This document shows, piece after piece, positions 9,685-21,103 of a stretch of 64,000 nt of DNA. Numbering within the stretch: the first letter of the stretch is position 1; each line of letters begins with the position of its first letter. Position numbers and translations under genes: made by a program. Under the pieces are notes generated by a model. It was given only the letters and a program-made list of their open reading frames with translations. It ran no database searches and was not told the DNA's origin. The stretch comes from Neostapfia colusana (lineage: Eukaryota > Streptophyta > Magnoliopsida > Poales > Poaceae), in assembly GCA_030760725.1 (NCBI GenBank), contig JASWHV010000012.1, positions 81,852,968-81,916,967 on the forward strand. Reading direction: 5' to 3'.

Positions 9685-12600
9685 TGTAACACCCCAAATT
9701 TTTAGTCAAGACTTAAATTTTGATTTAGAACCATAAACCATGTTCAGAGGGGAATTTAGAAATTTTTGGACGTATTGCATGTTTTGCAAAAATTCAAATT
9801 CAAACTGGAATTCAAATTATACTCAAAACAGAAATGAAATAAAAAAGAAAAAGGAAAGCCAGAAAAAAACTGGCCAGTGGGCCGAAACCCCAGCCGGCCC
9901 AGCTAACCCCCGCGCAGCCCGCCCCCGCGCGCGCCGCTCTGCCCCTCGCTGACATGTGGGACCCGCCTGTCATCCCTAACCCCGCGACCCCGGACTCTCT
10001 CCCGCGCGCTCGATCGCAACCGATCGGGAAATCGTGTTTTGCGGCCGAATTCTGGAACTAGCGGACTCCAACTCGATCACAACAGAACCACCGCCCTCCC
10101 CCGGCTATAAAACCCACCGATCCGATCAGTTTTTCGCACGCGATCGCCGATTTTCACTCCGGTGAGCACCGAGACTTCGCCGGTGAATTTTGGCCGATCT
10201 AAGCTCGGAAACTCTGATCTAACTCGCTAGTTTTGATCCACCGCCTCCGGGGAACTTTGCAGGTGCAGAAAACCCGAAGACTTACGGTGCAAATCCAGCT
10301 CCGACGAGCTTCGCCGTGGTTTTGCCTCGGACCTCGCCGCCGAGCACTTTCCAGGACCCCCGAGCTCGAGAAAACCCCCGAGGTGAGATCCCTGACCTCC
10401 CCTCTACCGATCTAGGCCATAAGATCACAGTTCTAGGTAGAATTCTCGAGGATCCGAAAAATTCCGGCGAGATCGCCGCTTCCCGCCGCCGTGCGCCGCC
10501 GGCAGCGCCGCCCGCGCTCGATCAGAGCGACGTGGCCGCTTGTGCGCCGTTTATTTTAAATCGCACGGTAGACTTTAAAACCCCGCGTACCGGTTCGATG
10601 TTATAATCTCAGCCGTCGGTTTAAAATCAGACGGTCCACGTCAGTCCCGCGTTATAAAGACTGGAATTCTTACGTGCTACCCCCTGGGGTTCTCTGGAAT
10701 TGAGAGCTAGCCCCGGAAACTTCAGATCTAGCCCCTGGAACTCCAGAAAATCATGTAAATTCATTTAAAAATCAGTTTTAGCCCCTAGACTTAATAGAAA
10801 TTAAGAAAAACACCTCTGAAGAGTGTAGCTAGACCCCTGGAGATTATGAAAATAATATTATATACCCTGTAATGGGGTGAATTCATTATTTTAGCCCTGT
10901 TTAGTATTTAATTTAGAAAATTGAAAATGTAACTAGTGTTTAAATATTAAAAAGGGGGACAAACCTAATTGTCAAAATTAGTAAAAACTTTCTCAGTACT
11001 TAGAAAACTTTGGAGTAAGATAAAAATATATTTTTGGGGCTGAAATAAATCTGTTTCATAAATTATTCACATTTAATAGTATAGGGGCACATTCTTAAGT
11101 AAAGAATAGTTAAAGAAAAATAGGAAAAATAATTATGAGATAGTATACATCAGAAGCCAAGGTCAAAATATGATCTTAAATTATTTAGGACCAGAACCTA
11201 ATCTGTTTAGGTAGTGTGTATTACTAATTTAATAATAAAATGCACAATTATGCATAAGAATATAAATCTGAAAATATAGAAACTAGTAAATAATAAATGG
11301 AGTTTCTAAAGTACAAAGAATTCAGTTTAGGGTTGATAGAAATTATGAAGGCACCTATGGAGAAGAAAAATACTCTTCATACATATTTGGTAGTTTAATA
11401 TATAAGGAATTTATTTAAAACTGAAACACACATATATACATATATATGTATATATATATATATATATTATGTGAGTATAAATATGAACACCAAAGTAGGA
11501 ATCATACACATGTAAATAGAAGTGTGTGCAAGCCCCAAACCAACACACATAGAGTATCCACAACACATAAAATGGTAAAGAAAATTTCATAAATGTGAAT
11601 GTGTTGTTTGTATGAAGTAGAAGTGTGAACTATGTCTTATGATTGTTGTTTTCCTTTTGCTATGTGTGATGGTATGGAGTAGAACCTGTTCAAGAGCAAG
11701 CTATCAGTTTTCAAGATCAGGACTACTCATTTCAAGAGCAGCAAGAAGGAGGCAAGTGTCCTTGACCACTTTGATCCTATGCTAGGATGTGTAGATAGAA
11801 TTATTTGCATTGTCAAATGAAATATGAAACCCATGTTAGGAAAGTTTCCCTAGAATTTCATTACCCTGTTTCCTTGTAGCTTGGGTTGGGATTTATTTTA
11901 CCATGTCATATATTTACATGCATTTGCTTAGCCATGCTTAGAATGGGATATTTGGGACATGAGATCATCAGTTTATATTACCATACTCTTGAATGAGACA
12001 TTGTGAATTATGTAGAGGTAGGGATCAAGGCAAGTTGGATGTTTTGGTTGTGTGCTGGGTGCACGAGACTTGGGTTTGTGTTTAGTACTTGCCTGGATCC
12101 TAAGGACCGGTTCATGGAGCATGTAACCCGGCTTTACAGTGCCAACCACATGCTGAGATGGGGCAGCTTAGCCAATTAATTAGGTGTATCCCCGGCGTAG
12201 TATGGGTGTGTTGGATGGTGCGGGGAGTAGGTGTCAGCTGGACTACCATATGAACCGCAAGGCTCAAGAGGGGGCCACTGCAGCGGGGTTGGAGCCTCTT
12301 GTATGCTGTTAGGGGTGAAACCTCAGTGGGCCCACGCTCGTCGGGAATCCCTTTGTAAAGGCTTTGTAGTGATCTCTTGGCCGCACACCTGGGAAGTGTG
12401 AATGTGGAACGTAGCCACTGGCATAATGGAGGTTCTTTTAGTCCACCCGGCAACGGGGGATGAAATCACTACTTGTGGGTACAGTGGTACAAACTCTGCA
12501 GAGTCAAAACTGTCTTGACAGCCGTGCTCACGGTTAAGAGCGGCCTGGACTTATTCATGATTAGAGGATTGACGGTTTTGGAGGTTAAGCGGGAAGCTTA

Positions 12601-13152
12601 ACATTGGAAATGATGTTATGATTATTTGGTTATGATGATTGGGATGGGAGATTGGGACCATTTCACCTGTGTAGTAATGTAGATGCTTAATAAGCTAAGG
12701 TGATAGGTATTAATTGCGTAGTGCTTTAACCATGAGTTCAACCTCTCCTTGTTCTAGCCATGCATGATATAATTTTCCCACACTTGCTGAGTACCATTGG
12801 TACTCAACCTTGCATATTTGTTGGTTTATATTGCTGCTCAGGTCAAGATAATGAGGTGGTGTATAATGACCAAGACTTTGGACCCGAGGAAGGATTCTAG
12901 GTTCATGAAGACCCCCCCCGGGCAACACCTGTGATGGAGCCCCAAAGAATAATTTTCCGCTGCTAGTTTATTTTCCTTGTGATGAACTTATTATTGTCCA
13001 TCGAGACATTTACTATGTAAGACTTACTTATATTCGACACCTGGCTTGTAATAAATGATGCTTCACTATTTGTCGTCACATGTATGAGCAAATGATCCTG
13101 GCATACATGTGATATTCACTTGGTTGTTTCTTCGGAAAAACCGGGTGTGACA
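9685..13152 (+). repeat. 3' LTR of element 1
   Basis: This 3,468-bp LTR is almost identical to the 5' copy at 4539-8014. Visible differences include ATGAAA to ATAAAA near 9839, GGGCAG to GCGCAG near 9913, a shorter TATATA run near 11455 and a shorter C run near 12913. It contains the same TATA box (10106-10112), split ORF and hairpin domain as the 5' LTR. The target duplication ACTTG follows at 13153-13157. Confidence 0.95.
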
Positions 13153-13765
13153 ACTTGCTCGTTTCAAGTTCAAACAATGTTAATATAGCTCTGAAAGTTG
13201 CAAACAACACCGACAACCACTTTCGCTCTATCAAGTTCAAACGACTTGATACTACATGTGACAGATGCAAATGTCTTCAAAAATAACACTTAGCTCATCT
13301 AAAGTCCCAAATTTATTATAGTACATTTGAATGTTGCAAATAAATAATGATAACCACGTTGCGTCGATTTAAACGAAGCGGAACTATATTTGAAAGTTAG
13401 GAATTAATCTTGGGAGCCACCGTTCACTCGCTTCAAGAGTAAACAATGTGAAACTATCCTGATGGGTTTTTAATCGAACCTAAGGCCCACCATTCACTTG
13501 TTTCGAGCTGAAATTGAAACAATCTTGTGTGAGAGCCAACAAAAAAAGTCAGGACCCACCAGTAACTCATTTCAAGTTGGAAGAAGTAAAACTACCTTTA
13601 AGATGTGGATGAACACCGAGACCCCCCCCATTCAGTCTTTTCATGTTCGAAAGATGTAAAAGTACATTTGAAAGTTTCAAGAGATCCAAATAAACGTTAA
13701 CACCCACAGTTCACTTGTTTGAAGTTGTGAAGAAGTAAAACTACCTGTAAGATGCGGATGAACAC
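13153..13765. repeat. Megasatellite array, second block
   Basis: The array continues in phase after element 1: this block corresponds to about 1243-1857 of the first block with small indels. It ends at AACAC (13761-13765), where element 2 inserted. Confidence 0.9.
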
Positions 13766-13917
13766 TGTGACACCCTCATTTTCGGGTTCTGCATGTATTC
13801 ATGTTTCATGTAAAAAATATTTTTTAAAATAAGTTGAAACAGAGAAAATATAAAAAAGATAGCCAAAAAGAGCCAACTCTAGTTCACAGAGAGCGCCGAA
13901 GACAATTACCGCGGCCC

Positions 13918-14700
13918 GCTGGCCACGTGGAGCCTTCGGAGCTCATCCCCCCAAAAGGGGGAGAGGTCCGCCGCTAACTGGCTACGTGGCAGGCTCGGGG
14001 CTCGTCCCTGCGGAAGGGGGAGAGGTCCGACCCCCGTGGGACACGTGTTGCTCCCGGAGCTAGCGTCTGCAGAGGAGCGAGGCCAGCCCCACAGGACACG
14101 TGTTGCCTTCGGAGCTAGTCACCGCGGAAAAGAGAGGACCAGCCACACGGGATACGTGTTGCTCTCGGAGCTCACCTCCAAGAGGTCTGGTCCTACTGTA
14201 CACGTGTCACCTCCGGAGATCACCTCCGGGAGGTCCGACACTTTCGGACACGTGTCACTTCCGGAGCTCATCTCCGGGAGGTCTGACGCTGACAGACACG
14301 TGTCGACCTCAGAGCTCGTCTCTGAGGAAAAAGGAAGTCCGACGCTACTTGACACGTGGCATTCTCGGAGCTCACCTCCGAAGAAAGGGGAGGTCCGGAA
14401 TTGACACATGACACACTCGAAGCCACCTCCGAAGAGAGGGGAAGGTCCGGAACTGACACGTGGCATTCGTGGAGCTCGCCTCTATTGAGAGGGGAGGTCC
14501 CAAACCACCAGACACGTGGTGTACGTGGAGCTCGTCTCTGGAGAGAGGGGAGTTTCCCGCCGCTAGGACGCGTTGTGCACACGGAGCTTGCGTCTGAGTA
14601 AGAGGGAGGTCTCGCCCGCCTGACACGCAACACAACCGGTGTTTGTCTCTGCGAAAAAGGGAGCCCAGGTTCCCGCAGGACATGTGGAGCTTCCAGAGCT
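13918..14700 (+). promoter_or_regulatory. Tandem ACGTG (G-box/ABRE-like) array in the U3 of element 2
   Basis: About fourteen units of roughly 40-60 bp each follow one plan: an ACGTG box (mostly GACACGTGTC, CACGTGGC or GCCACGTGG), then CGGAGCTC, then a pyrimidine/purine foldback, then GGTCCGAC. Around ten units keep the exact ACGTG core; others have decayed to ACATG or ACGCG, as expected for CpG loss. ACGTG with GGC or GTC following is the core of plant ABA-responsive elements and G-boxes bound by bZIP and bHLH factors (established knowledge). The array lies 200-1000 bp upstream of the TATA box. Long ORFs through it on both strands are repeat artefacts. Confidence 0.75.
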
Positions 14701-14896
14701 CATCACTGCGAGGGTGACGAGATTTTAAGCAGTTTCGCTTCTGTACGCTCGGGAATACCGGTACGGGAGGTAACCGACACAAATTCCACGTTGCTACCGC
14801 ACCAAATCAACTAAAGATAAGTTGTTAAGATCCAAAAATAATTTGAATAGGACTCTTATTCAAATTCCGATCAGATTAGGACTCTTCTCTTCCGAT

Positions 14897-14904
14897 TATA
14901 AATA
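14897..14904 (+). promoter_or_regulatory. TATA box of element 2 5' LTR
   Basis: TATAAATA in an AT-rich context, conserved in the 3' LTR at 60838-60845. Confidence 0.75.
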
Positions 14905-15422
14905 GAACCCAAAACAACCCCTTGGTCGTAACATCTTTCTAAGTCGACAACTTAGAGCCCTAGCCCCCAAACTCGCCGAGCCAAACCCCTTCGCCGGAGT
15001 ACAATCACCGGAGAGACCACCGACGAGCCTGGATCATAATTGCCATCGCCGAAGGAGAGCCGACGATCTGTTCTTGCTTGGAGAAGGACCCCGAGACCAA
15101 GAAGAACGTAAGGTAGGTCTCCAATACTACTTTACGACATCAACGCGTTTTCTTTGCATCTGTTCTTCGATCCTTTCGAACAGAAGTTTTTTCGTGGACA
15201 GATCACGTGTTGATCGGTTTGATCTAGATCTTGAGTTCAGATCATCACCACGTCCACATTTGACTTGAACACCTCTGTTCATCATAAAACCTATGCAAAC
15301 ATGCAAGAACACGTAAAAACTGCATCATAGGATTATCATGCATATGCATCATCGTATCTTAGTTAAAGTTTGTGCATGATGATTGAATTCTATGAATCTT
15401 GTATGTGCGTGATCGCGTATAG

Positions 15423-15496
15423 AAGGACAAGCTCAGGGAGCTACCTACGACGGACTACAACAGCAAGATTTGAGCAACAGGAACCGCAAGAACAAG
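15423..15496 (+). other. Element 2 counterpart of LTR exon A (frameshifted)
   Basis: The stretch follows CGTATAG and precedes the GC-type donor AAG/GCAAGT, just as exon A does in the element 1 family. The 3' LTR copy at about 61348-61422 has one extra C that keeps a Q/E-rich frame open (piece FEQQEPQEQ), but it has a TGA earlier and a decayed donor. Neither copy is now intact. The partner exon B is at 37289-37329 in this LTR. Upstream, the peptide LGEGPRDQEE would join in the same phase. Confidence 0.4.
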
Positions 15497-16079
15497 GCAA
15501 GTGCCCCTCGACCATATGGATCCCATATTTTGGAAAACTGTTTGTTTTGCAAAAAAGGTGTGTGTGCTTGAGTCAATATGATGGGAAACCCTTTGATAGG
15601 AGTTTACTAGTTTTGTTAGCTACCCTTGTCACCGGGAAAGTTAATGCGTCGGGTATGGTTTTTGCTTTTATGCTTCGCTGAGTCCATGAGATACGAGAAG
15701 CGAGATAGATGTGTCTAGCTAACTGCAGTCGTATGAATAATAAGAAATTGATGTTAATGAACATGAATCGAAAGTAGATCTAGGCAAGCCTGGGTTTGTG
15801 AATTAGGTAGAATGAGATGGTGGTTTACTTGTCGTAGATCTAAGAACCGGTTCATGCCAGGCATGCCAGGATAACAGTGCCACCACAAGGCCAAGTATGG
15901 GTGCGGCTTAGCTGAGTAATTAGGTAAGTTACTAGATTGTTATGGACCGTGGAAGGCGCAGAGAATGGGAGTCGAGTGAGGACTGTCATAGAAACTGCAT
16001 GGCACAAGAGGGGGCCCGTGGGTGGGAGAATCAGAGATTCTAGCCTGCTGGTGAAACCTTAGTGAGTTCATACATTTAG

Positions 16080-16250
16080 CAGCCCCTTTGTAAAGGCTAT
16101 TTTGTGATCTTTTGGCCATACACCGAAGGTTGTGTACTGGTATAATGGAGGTTCGGCAGTTGCCGACGGGTGACGAAATCACAAACTTGTGGGTAAAGTG
16201 GTACAAACTCTGCAGAGTTCTTAAAACTATCATGATAGCCGAGCTTACGG
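16080..16250 (+). other. Conserved hairpin domain in the leader of element 2
   Basis: This contains CCTTTGTAAAGG, the GTACTGGTATAATGGAGGTT block, ACTCTGCAGAGT (16207-16218), CTATCATGATAG (16227-16238) and CCGAGCTTACGG (16239-16250), in the same order as in the element 1 family LTR (7210-7393). The surrounding sequence is otherwise well diverged, which makes the retained order and pairing notable. Confidence 0.6.
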
Positions 16251-16345
16251 TCACGAGCGCCTGTACAACTCACATGATTAGTTGGGATGGTTATTGGGAG
16301 GTTATGGTTTTTGGTTTGGTTATTGGTTATGTTTTGGTTTTTTTC

Positions 16346-16350
16346 GAGAC
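16346..16350. repeat. Target-site duplication of element 3, left copy
   Basis: GAGAC precedes TGTCGGTACC. The same five bases follow the right LTR at 36857-36861, where the element 2 LTR resumes. Confidence 0.95.
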
Positions 16351-16429
16351 TGTCGGTACCTGAGATATGGGGTACCCCCGCGCACAGGTAAAATGTCTAA
16401 GGAACTCGCCCTTCTCCGCAGGGAGAGCT

Positions 16430-16730
16430 CCGAAGGCGCCACGCGTCCGGCGGGGCCGGACCTCCTTCTCCTCAGAGGAGAGCTCCGGGCCCGCCACGTG
16501 GCATACAGAAGCCGGACCTCCCCCTCCGCGGGAGAGAGGTCCGAAGGCGCCGCGTGTCCAGCGGGGCCGGACCTCCCTCTCCTCAGAGGAGAGCTCCGGG
16601 CCCGCCACGTGGCCATCAGAAGCCGAGCCTCTCCCTCCGCGGGGAGAGGTCCGGAGGCTCCACGTGCCCCGTGGGACTGACCCTTCTCTTCTCTGAGAAG
16701 GGCTTCGGGCCAGCCACGTGGCAGCAGAGC
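16430..16730 (+). promoter_or_regulatory. ACGTG-foldback cassettes in the U3 of element 3
   Basis: Several units carry CACGTG (16495-16500, 16606-16611, and near 16660 and 16715), CCGGACCTCC, and a near-perfect foldback such as CTCTCCTCAGAGGAGAG (16577-16593, 8-bp arms) followed by AGCTCCGGG. The plan is the same as in the array of element 2, which belongs to a different lineage. It lies 400-700 bp upstream of the TATA box. Confidence 0.7.
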
Positions 16731-17121
16731 GACGCTGCCTGCCCCGAGCGATAGGCAGCGGGCGTAAATACGCCCCATACCTTGCCCATACAAGGTATTC
16801 AAGGCCCGCGTCTTCCCAAGATGCGGAGAAGCGGAGCACGCTTCTGTCAGGTGCCATTGCGCCCAGTCGCATCACAGACTGGCGCGCGGTGTCAGAACCT
16901 GTCAGCCAATAAACACCGTGACAAGACATCCCATGCCGCCTGCGCCGTCATCAACCACTACGACTAGCATGCGGCATGGGCAGGGCGGCAAGATGAAAAC
17001 TCAGAAGCCTTCGACCAGAGACAACTACCGGCATAACTGCAGATACTGTAGATAATAGACAATCTTCCCGAGACCACCTGTCGTGTCCCGGCTCCCCTTG
17101 TAAGCCGCCCGAGTCTTGGAC

Positions 17122-17128
17122 TATAAAA
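17122..17128 (+). promoter_or_regulatory. TATA box of element 3 5' LTR
   Basis: TATAAAA followed by GGCTCGGG. The same box is at 36534-36540 in the 3' LTR. Confidence 0.8.
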
Positions 17129-17446
17129 GGCTCGGGTAGGCGTCGATAGCAAGGGTCCGCACTTTGCAACTCATACGCTAGCCATACACTCTCAAGCTGT
17201 AACTCACCCCCAAGCTCAGGCCTCCGGTCCTGAGCAGCAAGCAATACAGCGAGCTCCATAGCTCGCCGTGGACGTAGGGTTTTACGCTCCGGCGGCCTGA
17301 ACCACGTAAAACTCGCCGTGTCAAGCTCTTACTAACTCGTCCATCTGCGCAAGCTCTCCGCTAGGGACTAGCTCCACCGAAAAAAGAACCTCCGTGGGCT
17401 GCCCAGTGCAGGCCCGGGGGAAGTGTCGACCAAACACTTCGACATT

Positions 17447-17464
17447 TGGCGCGCCAGGTAGGGG
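17447..17464 (+). promoter_or_regulatory. Primer binding site of element 3
   Basis: TGGCGCGCCAGGTAGGGG begins two bases after the LTR. It begins with TGG, as expected for pairing with a tRNA CCA end, and matches the PBS style of grass Tat/Zeon-type elements. I cannot name the tRNA with certainty. Confidence 0.8.
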
Positions 17465-17501
17465 ACTTTTCTCCTAGCGCGACGAGTTTCCGCCGACGAA
17501 G

Positions 17502-19250
17502 ATGACCAAGCTTCCTTCGGCGGCAAACTCTCCCCCTCCGCGTTCACGGCGAACCGTGACCACTGGGGAGTACATGTCGACACACTCAGGACGGAGTGTG
17601 TCGGCACAAGCGGGTAGCCAGCAGCCGACTCCGGCAACGCCGACTCCGGCTATGCAGGCCCCGACCAGTGTGAGATCTTCTGCAGCGCTGAGCGTACACC
17701 ATGGAGGTGCGCTAGCTGCAGCAAGAGCGCTGCTGCGCAACCCACCTGCGGGGGATGCGCCCCATTCAGCGACCCAGCAATGGGTCCGCGAGGTGGACCG
17801 CCTCGTCGTCGCCGCCGCGAACCCTCGGTTTCGGCGAGGACGGCGCCCAGGACAACTGGCTGTGTCGCTGACGCGCACACCCACGGTTGACGGGCTAACG
17901 GCGGATTCCAGCTCCTCCAGGCTCCTGTCGACGGACCTGCGAAGGGAACTGGAACGGTGCCACTTGGGCCAGGACGCCCGGGTGTACCTCGAGCGACGCT
18001 GAGAAAGGCGTTGCAACCATGAGGCTGGCGACAGCATGTCATCAGCCTCGACACAACCAGAAGGGCAGGCCTTCGCCACGCGAGCCCTGCCTCAGGCATA
18101 TGCTGCGCAGCATATGCCACAACTATATGCGCCGCAAGCAGCGGCCCCGGTCTATGGTGCAGCCTTGCCCATGCCGGGATACGCGGTGCCAAGTGCGAAC
18201 CAAGCGTTCGCAGCGCCAGTACCTGCAGCAGCAGGTGCAGGATGTGCGGCCCTTGCACCCCACCTTCGCTTCGCAAGGTGGCCACGCAAGTTTCGCCCGC
18301 ACCTGCCCGAGAAGTACGACGGCAGCGTCAACCCAGCGGAGTTCCTCCAGATCTACTCCACCGCCGTACTTGCCGCAGGAGGGGATGAGGCTGTCATGGC
18401 CAACTACTTCGCCGTCGCCTTGACCGGCCCAGCTCGGTCTTGGCTCATGAATCTACCTCAGGGGTCCATAACCTCCTGGGGAGAGCTCTGCCGGCAGTTC
18501 GTCGCCAACTTCGGCAGCTCCTACACCCGTCCCGGCACGGAGCTTGACCTCCATGCCGTCAAGCAACAACCTGGGGAGTCGCTGCGCTCTTTCATCCAGC
18601 GGTTCTCTCAGGTACGCAACACCATCCCACATATTCAGAGTGCCTCTGTGGTGGTGGCGTTCCGACAGGGTGTCCGGGACGAGAAAATGCTTGAGAAGCT
18701 CGCGACCAGAGAGGTCCGCGACGTCTTGGAGCTCTTCAGCCTGGCGGACAAGTGCGCCAGAGCAGCTGAAGGGCGGAACTGGCACGCTCTGCCGACCTCT
18801 GAGTCGGGAGGACAGCCCGGGTCTGGTGCTGCTGCCTATGGAGGTGGCAAGAAGGCCAAGAACCGGGGGAGTGGCAAGATGAAGTCACCATTCACGGCCC
18901 CCGTCGCCGCAGCTGCGACGACTAGTGGGGCTCGGGGGCCACGCCCCGACAAAAGGCAGCGGCAATCACCGGCCCCAGACAGTGACCAAGGCGGGCTATG
19001 CCCCGTGCATGGCACCTGCAACCATACTGCTGCCGAGTGCTGGGAGATCCAGAGGCTCGCAGAGCGCTTCCGCAAAGGAAGACAGCAGAGGGCTGAAGCG
19101 CCGCCCTACCCTCAGAGGGATGGCAAACAGAAGGTCGATGCCCCAGTCACTGCTGCCCATCAGGTGGGGTTCCAGGAGCCTCAGCGCGTCATGAAGACAG
19201 TGCATTACGGAGAGGACTCCAGTTCCGACGGTGACGGGCCAGGGCGTTAG
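17502..19250 (+). pseudogene. gag: gag of element 3, one nonsense codon
   Basis: A single frame of 583 codons with an internal TGA at 18000-18002, in a row of arginine codons where CGA would be expected. The first part (about 166 codons) is Pro/Ser/Thr-rich with a basic stretch. The second part (from about codon 255) has the typical retrotransposon Gag core (LPEKYDGSVNPAEFLQIY, SWGELCRQFVANF, IQRFSQVRNTIP), then a basic linker and a C-terminal CPVHGTCNHTAAEC region in place of a clear CCHC knuckle. Gag forms the virus-like particle. No protease, RT or integrase follows, so any mobility would depend on an autonomous partner. An ATG at 18036 could restart translation after the stop. Confidence 0.85.
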
Positions 19251-20659
19251 CCAATTGCGGCGCGCCTCCGTGCCTTGAACATACCTCTTGGGAGCCGCCT
19301 AAGGTCTGTCAACCCCTTGAAGGCCTTGCCAGAAGGGGAAGACGCCTCAGGTCATCCAAGGCGAGCCCGGGCCCACCTACCCCTTGAAGGCCTTAGCCAG
19401 AAGGGGAGAACTCCCCGGGGGCCCCCAGGAGAAGCCGCGCAGGACCTGATCCAGCACGAAGATAACAACCTCGTCGACAAGACTCGGCTGCAGGGAACAC
19501 CCCGCAACGCACGGTCTCGGCTAATGCTCTAAGCACTACCACCAAAGAACCAAACGCGTCGGGGGCCTGCAGGAGGGCAACCTGGTGAAGCGGCATGCTC
19601 TATTCCAAGAAGGACCCATAAGCTCTCCCCCAGCAGGGAAGGTCCCTTCCGATTCATGAAAGCTGCCGCCCCAGGTACACATGCCTTTCAACCGAGAGTG
19701 GGATCCATTCCCAAAAATCCTTGCCTTGAAGCAACACTGTAAGTCCTACTTCCTGAGCATCAGTAGAACAGGGTTATTCCCTTCTGTAATGGATCCCATA
19801 GAATTTAGGAACAGAGCTTGGGGCAGCTAAGTCTCAAGGGACGGTACAGGACTACGTCCAGTTTAGCCTGGTTCCGACCCTAAGCGCGTAGAGTCTTGCT
19901 TCCCTTGTAGACGAGGCGGAACATTGCCTCCATGTACAGCCAGAATTCCATCTATGGGCACGAATACAGAGACATGTTCTACTTAGCTCTCTCTCTCTCA
20001 TGCGCTCATTTAAATTACGCATTAATTTTTATGATCGCACTATCTCTGTATGTTCATCGTACATCTAGCTCCCCCTCTCCTGCGCTCATCCATAGTCGGC
20101 ATTCGCTATCCTACCGAAGGCGGCTGCGCTTGAGGCACCTGCCGATGGCCGAGTGAGTCTCTCGGGCCTCCCCCAGTCAGGTGTTGCGGTGCCAGTTGGT
20201 TACCTCCAGGAAAGGCCTGCGTTGTGCATGGGGGGTCCAGGGTGCGTATCCAGCTTAGCCGGCCATGAGCCCAAAGCATGCGCATCCTGCCCTCCGGAGG
20301 TACAGGGGAGTACGACCGCTTTACCTGGTCATGAACCCAAAGCGCGTGCACTCTGCTTCCCCAGCGCATGGCCCGGTACTAGGGATCGGACGGCCGTACC
20401 CGGACCTCGGAGGGAGCCGGAGCTCCGGCGCCTCGTGCACAGAATTGCCCCAGCCCCGTATAGCGAATCAGGAATCGTAAGACGGATAAGACTAGGAGAC
20501 GGGAGGGGAGGACCCCCGGAGGAGAATTACGTTTCCTCTGCCTGTGTGCAGGACCTCCAGGTTACGGCAACAGTGACTGCATGAAGCAGGGGGAAAGGAG
20601 CTACCAGCTACTCCGGCCTAGGACTGGAAGGACCAGGACCTTCCCCTCCAGCAGGGGCG
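19251..20659. other. Non-coding internal spacer of element 3
   Basis: No supported gene. It holds two copies of a CCCCTTGAAGGCCTT...AAGGGG foldback unit (19313-19338 and 19380-19406) and C/T-rich stretches. Short ORFs lack recognisable motifs. This is the position where autonomous relatives carry pol. Confidence 0.6.
19313..19406 (+). repeat. Two direct copies of a CCCCTT/AAGGGG hairpin unit
   Basis: Units of about 26 bp at 19313-19338 and 19380-19406 differ by one inserted base. Each can fold with CCCCTT pairing to AAGGGG. Function unknown. Confidence 0.6.
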
Positions 20660-20890
20660 GGACCCGGGGGCCCCACGTGTCCAGCGGGCCCGGACTCTCT
20701 CCTCCCTTGAGGAGGGCTCCGGGCTCGCCACGTGGCAGGCGGAAACCGGACCTCCCCCTCGGTGGGAGGGCTCCGAAAGCCCTACGTGTCCAACATGGCC
20801 GGAGCTCCCGCCTCTTAAGGAGGAGCTCCGGACCCGCCACGTGGCAGGCAGATCTGGAGCTCCCCATAGGGCGAGATCCGGAGACCTCCG
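20655..20890 (+). promoter_or_regulatory. ACGTG-foldback cassettes inside element 3
   Basis: CCCACGTGTCC, GCCACGTGGC (twice) and CTACGTGTCC boxes are spaced by GGACCTCC/GGAGCTCC and purine-pyrimidine foldbacks, matching the U3 cassettes of the same element. It lies between the spacer and the 3' end of the antisense ORF, so it could be a duplicated LTR segment. It is downstream of the antisense ORF's stop and so is not placed as its promoter. Confidence 0.6.
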
Positions 20891-21103
20891 GGGGCCCCTA
20901 ACACGGTTAGGACCCGGGGAGGGTGTCTGTGCAAAGCTCCGGGATTGGAGATGGCCTCTGAGTACCTTGCGGAGCTAAGGACTCAGTCAGGCAAAGCCAA
21001 GAAGGAGAGAAAAAGCATCACAGACACAAATATCCAAAAGAGTCAAATTAAGCGAGGCTCCATGAGCTGGACTACAGACTCGATAAAAAGGGAGAAACAA
21101 GTC

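Larger units (their letters stand above)
4539..13152 (+). mobile_element. Element 1: internally deleted Tekay-type Ty3/gypsy LTR retrotransposon
   Basis: This is a complete insertion with two long LTRs, a PBS, a short 1,670-bp internal region, a polypurine tract and a 5-bp target duplication. Compared with element 4 the internal region has lost about 4.1 kb between the first codons of ORF0 and the integrase. The LTRs differ by only a handful of changes that I could spot (a few substitutions, AT-repeat length, C-run length), so it is probably the youngest insertion here. It cannot supply protease or reverse transcriptase and must have used another copy's enzymes if the deletion predates insertion. 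Its integrase frame has one nonsense codon. Confidence 0.95.
13766..16350 (+). repeat. 5' LTR of element 2, left part
   Basis: U3 and most of the transcribed leader, interrupted at 16350 by element 3. Contents in order are an AT-rich start, a tandem ACGTG array (13918-14700), a TATA box (14897), a GC-rich leader with a donor-like AAC/GTAAGG (about 15108), a candidate split-ORF exon (15423-15496), and the conserved hairpin domain (to 16250). Total LTR length without insertion is about 3.33 kb. Sequence before 13918 has no counterpart in the 3' LTR because that copy is truncated. Confidence 0.85.
16351..17444 (+). repeat. 5' LTR of element 3
   Basis: 1,094 bp. It starts TGTCGGTACC, ends CACTTCGACA and matches 35762-36856. 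The U3 is GC-rich and dominated by ACGTG/foldback cassettes; the TATA box is at 17122-17128. Confidence 0.95.

Noticed and set aside
96..13765. CRISPR-like array, because of many short direct repeats
   Set aside because: Units are contiguous, diverged satellite monomers without unique spacers, in a plant context.
14036..14782. Several overlapping ORFs of 80-136 codons on both strands
   Set aside because: They run through the tandem ACGTG array, where GC-rich repeat units keep frames open by chance. The same applies to 16282-16929, 35467-36341 and 59868-60750.
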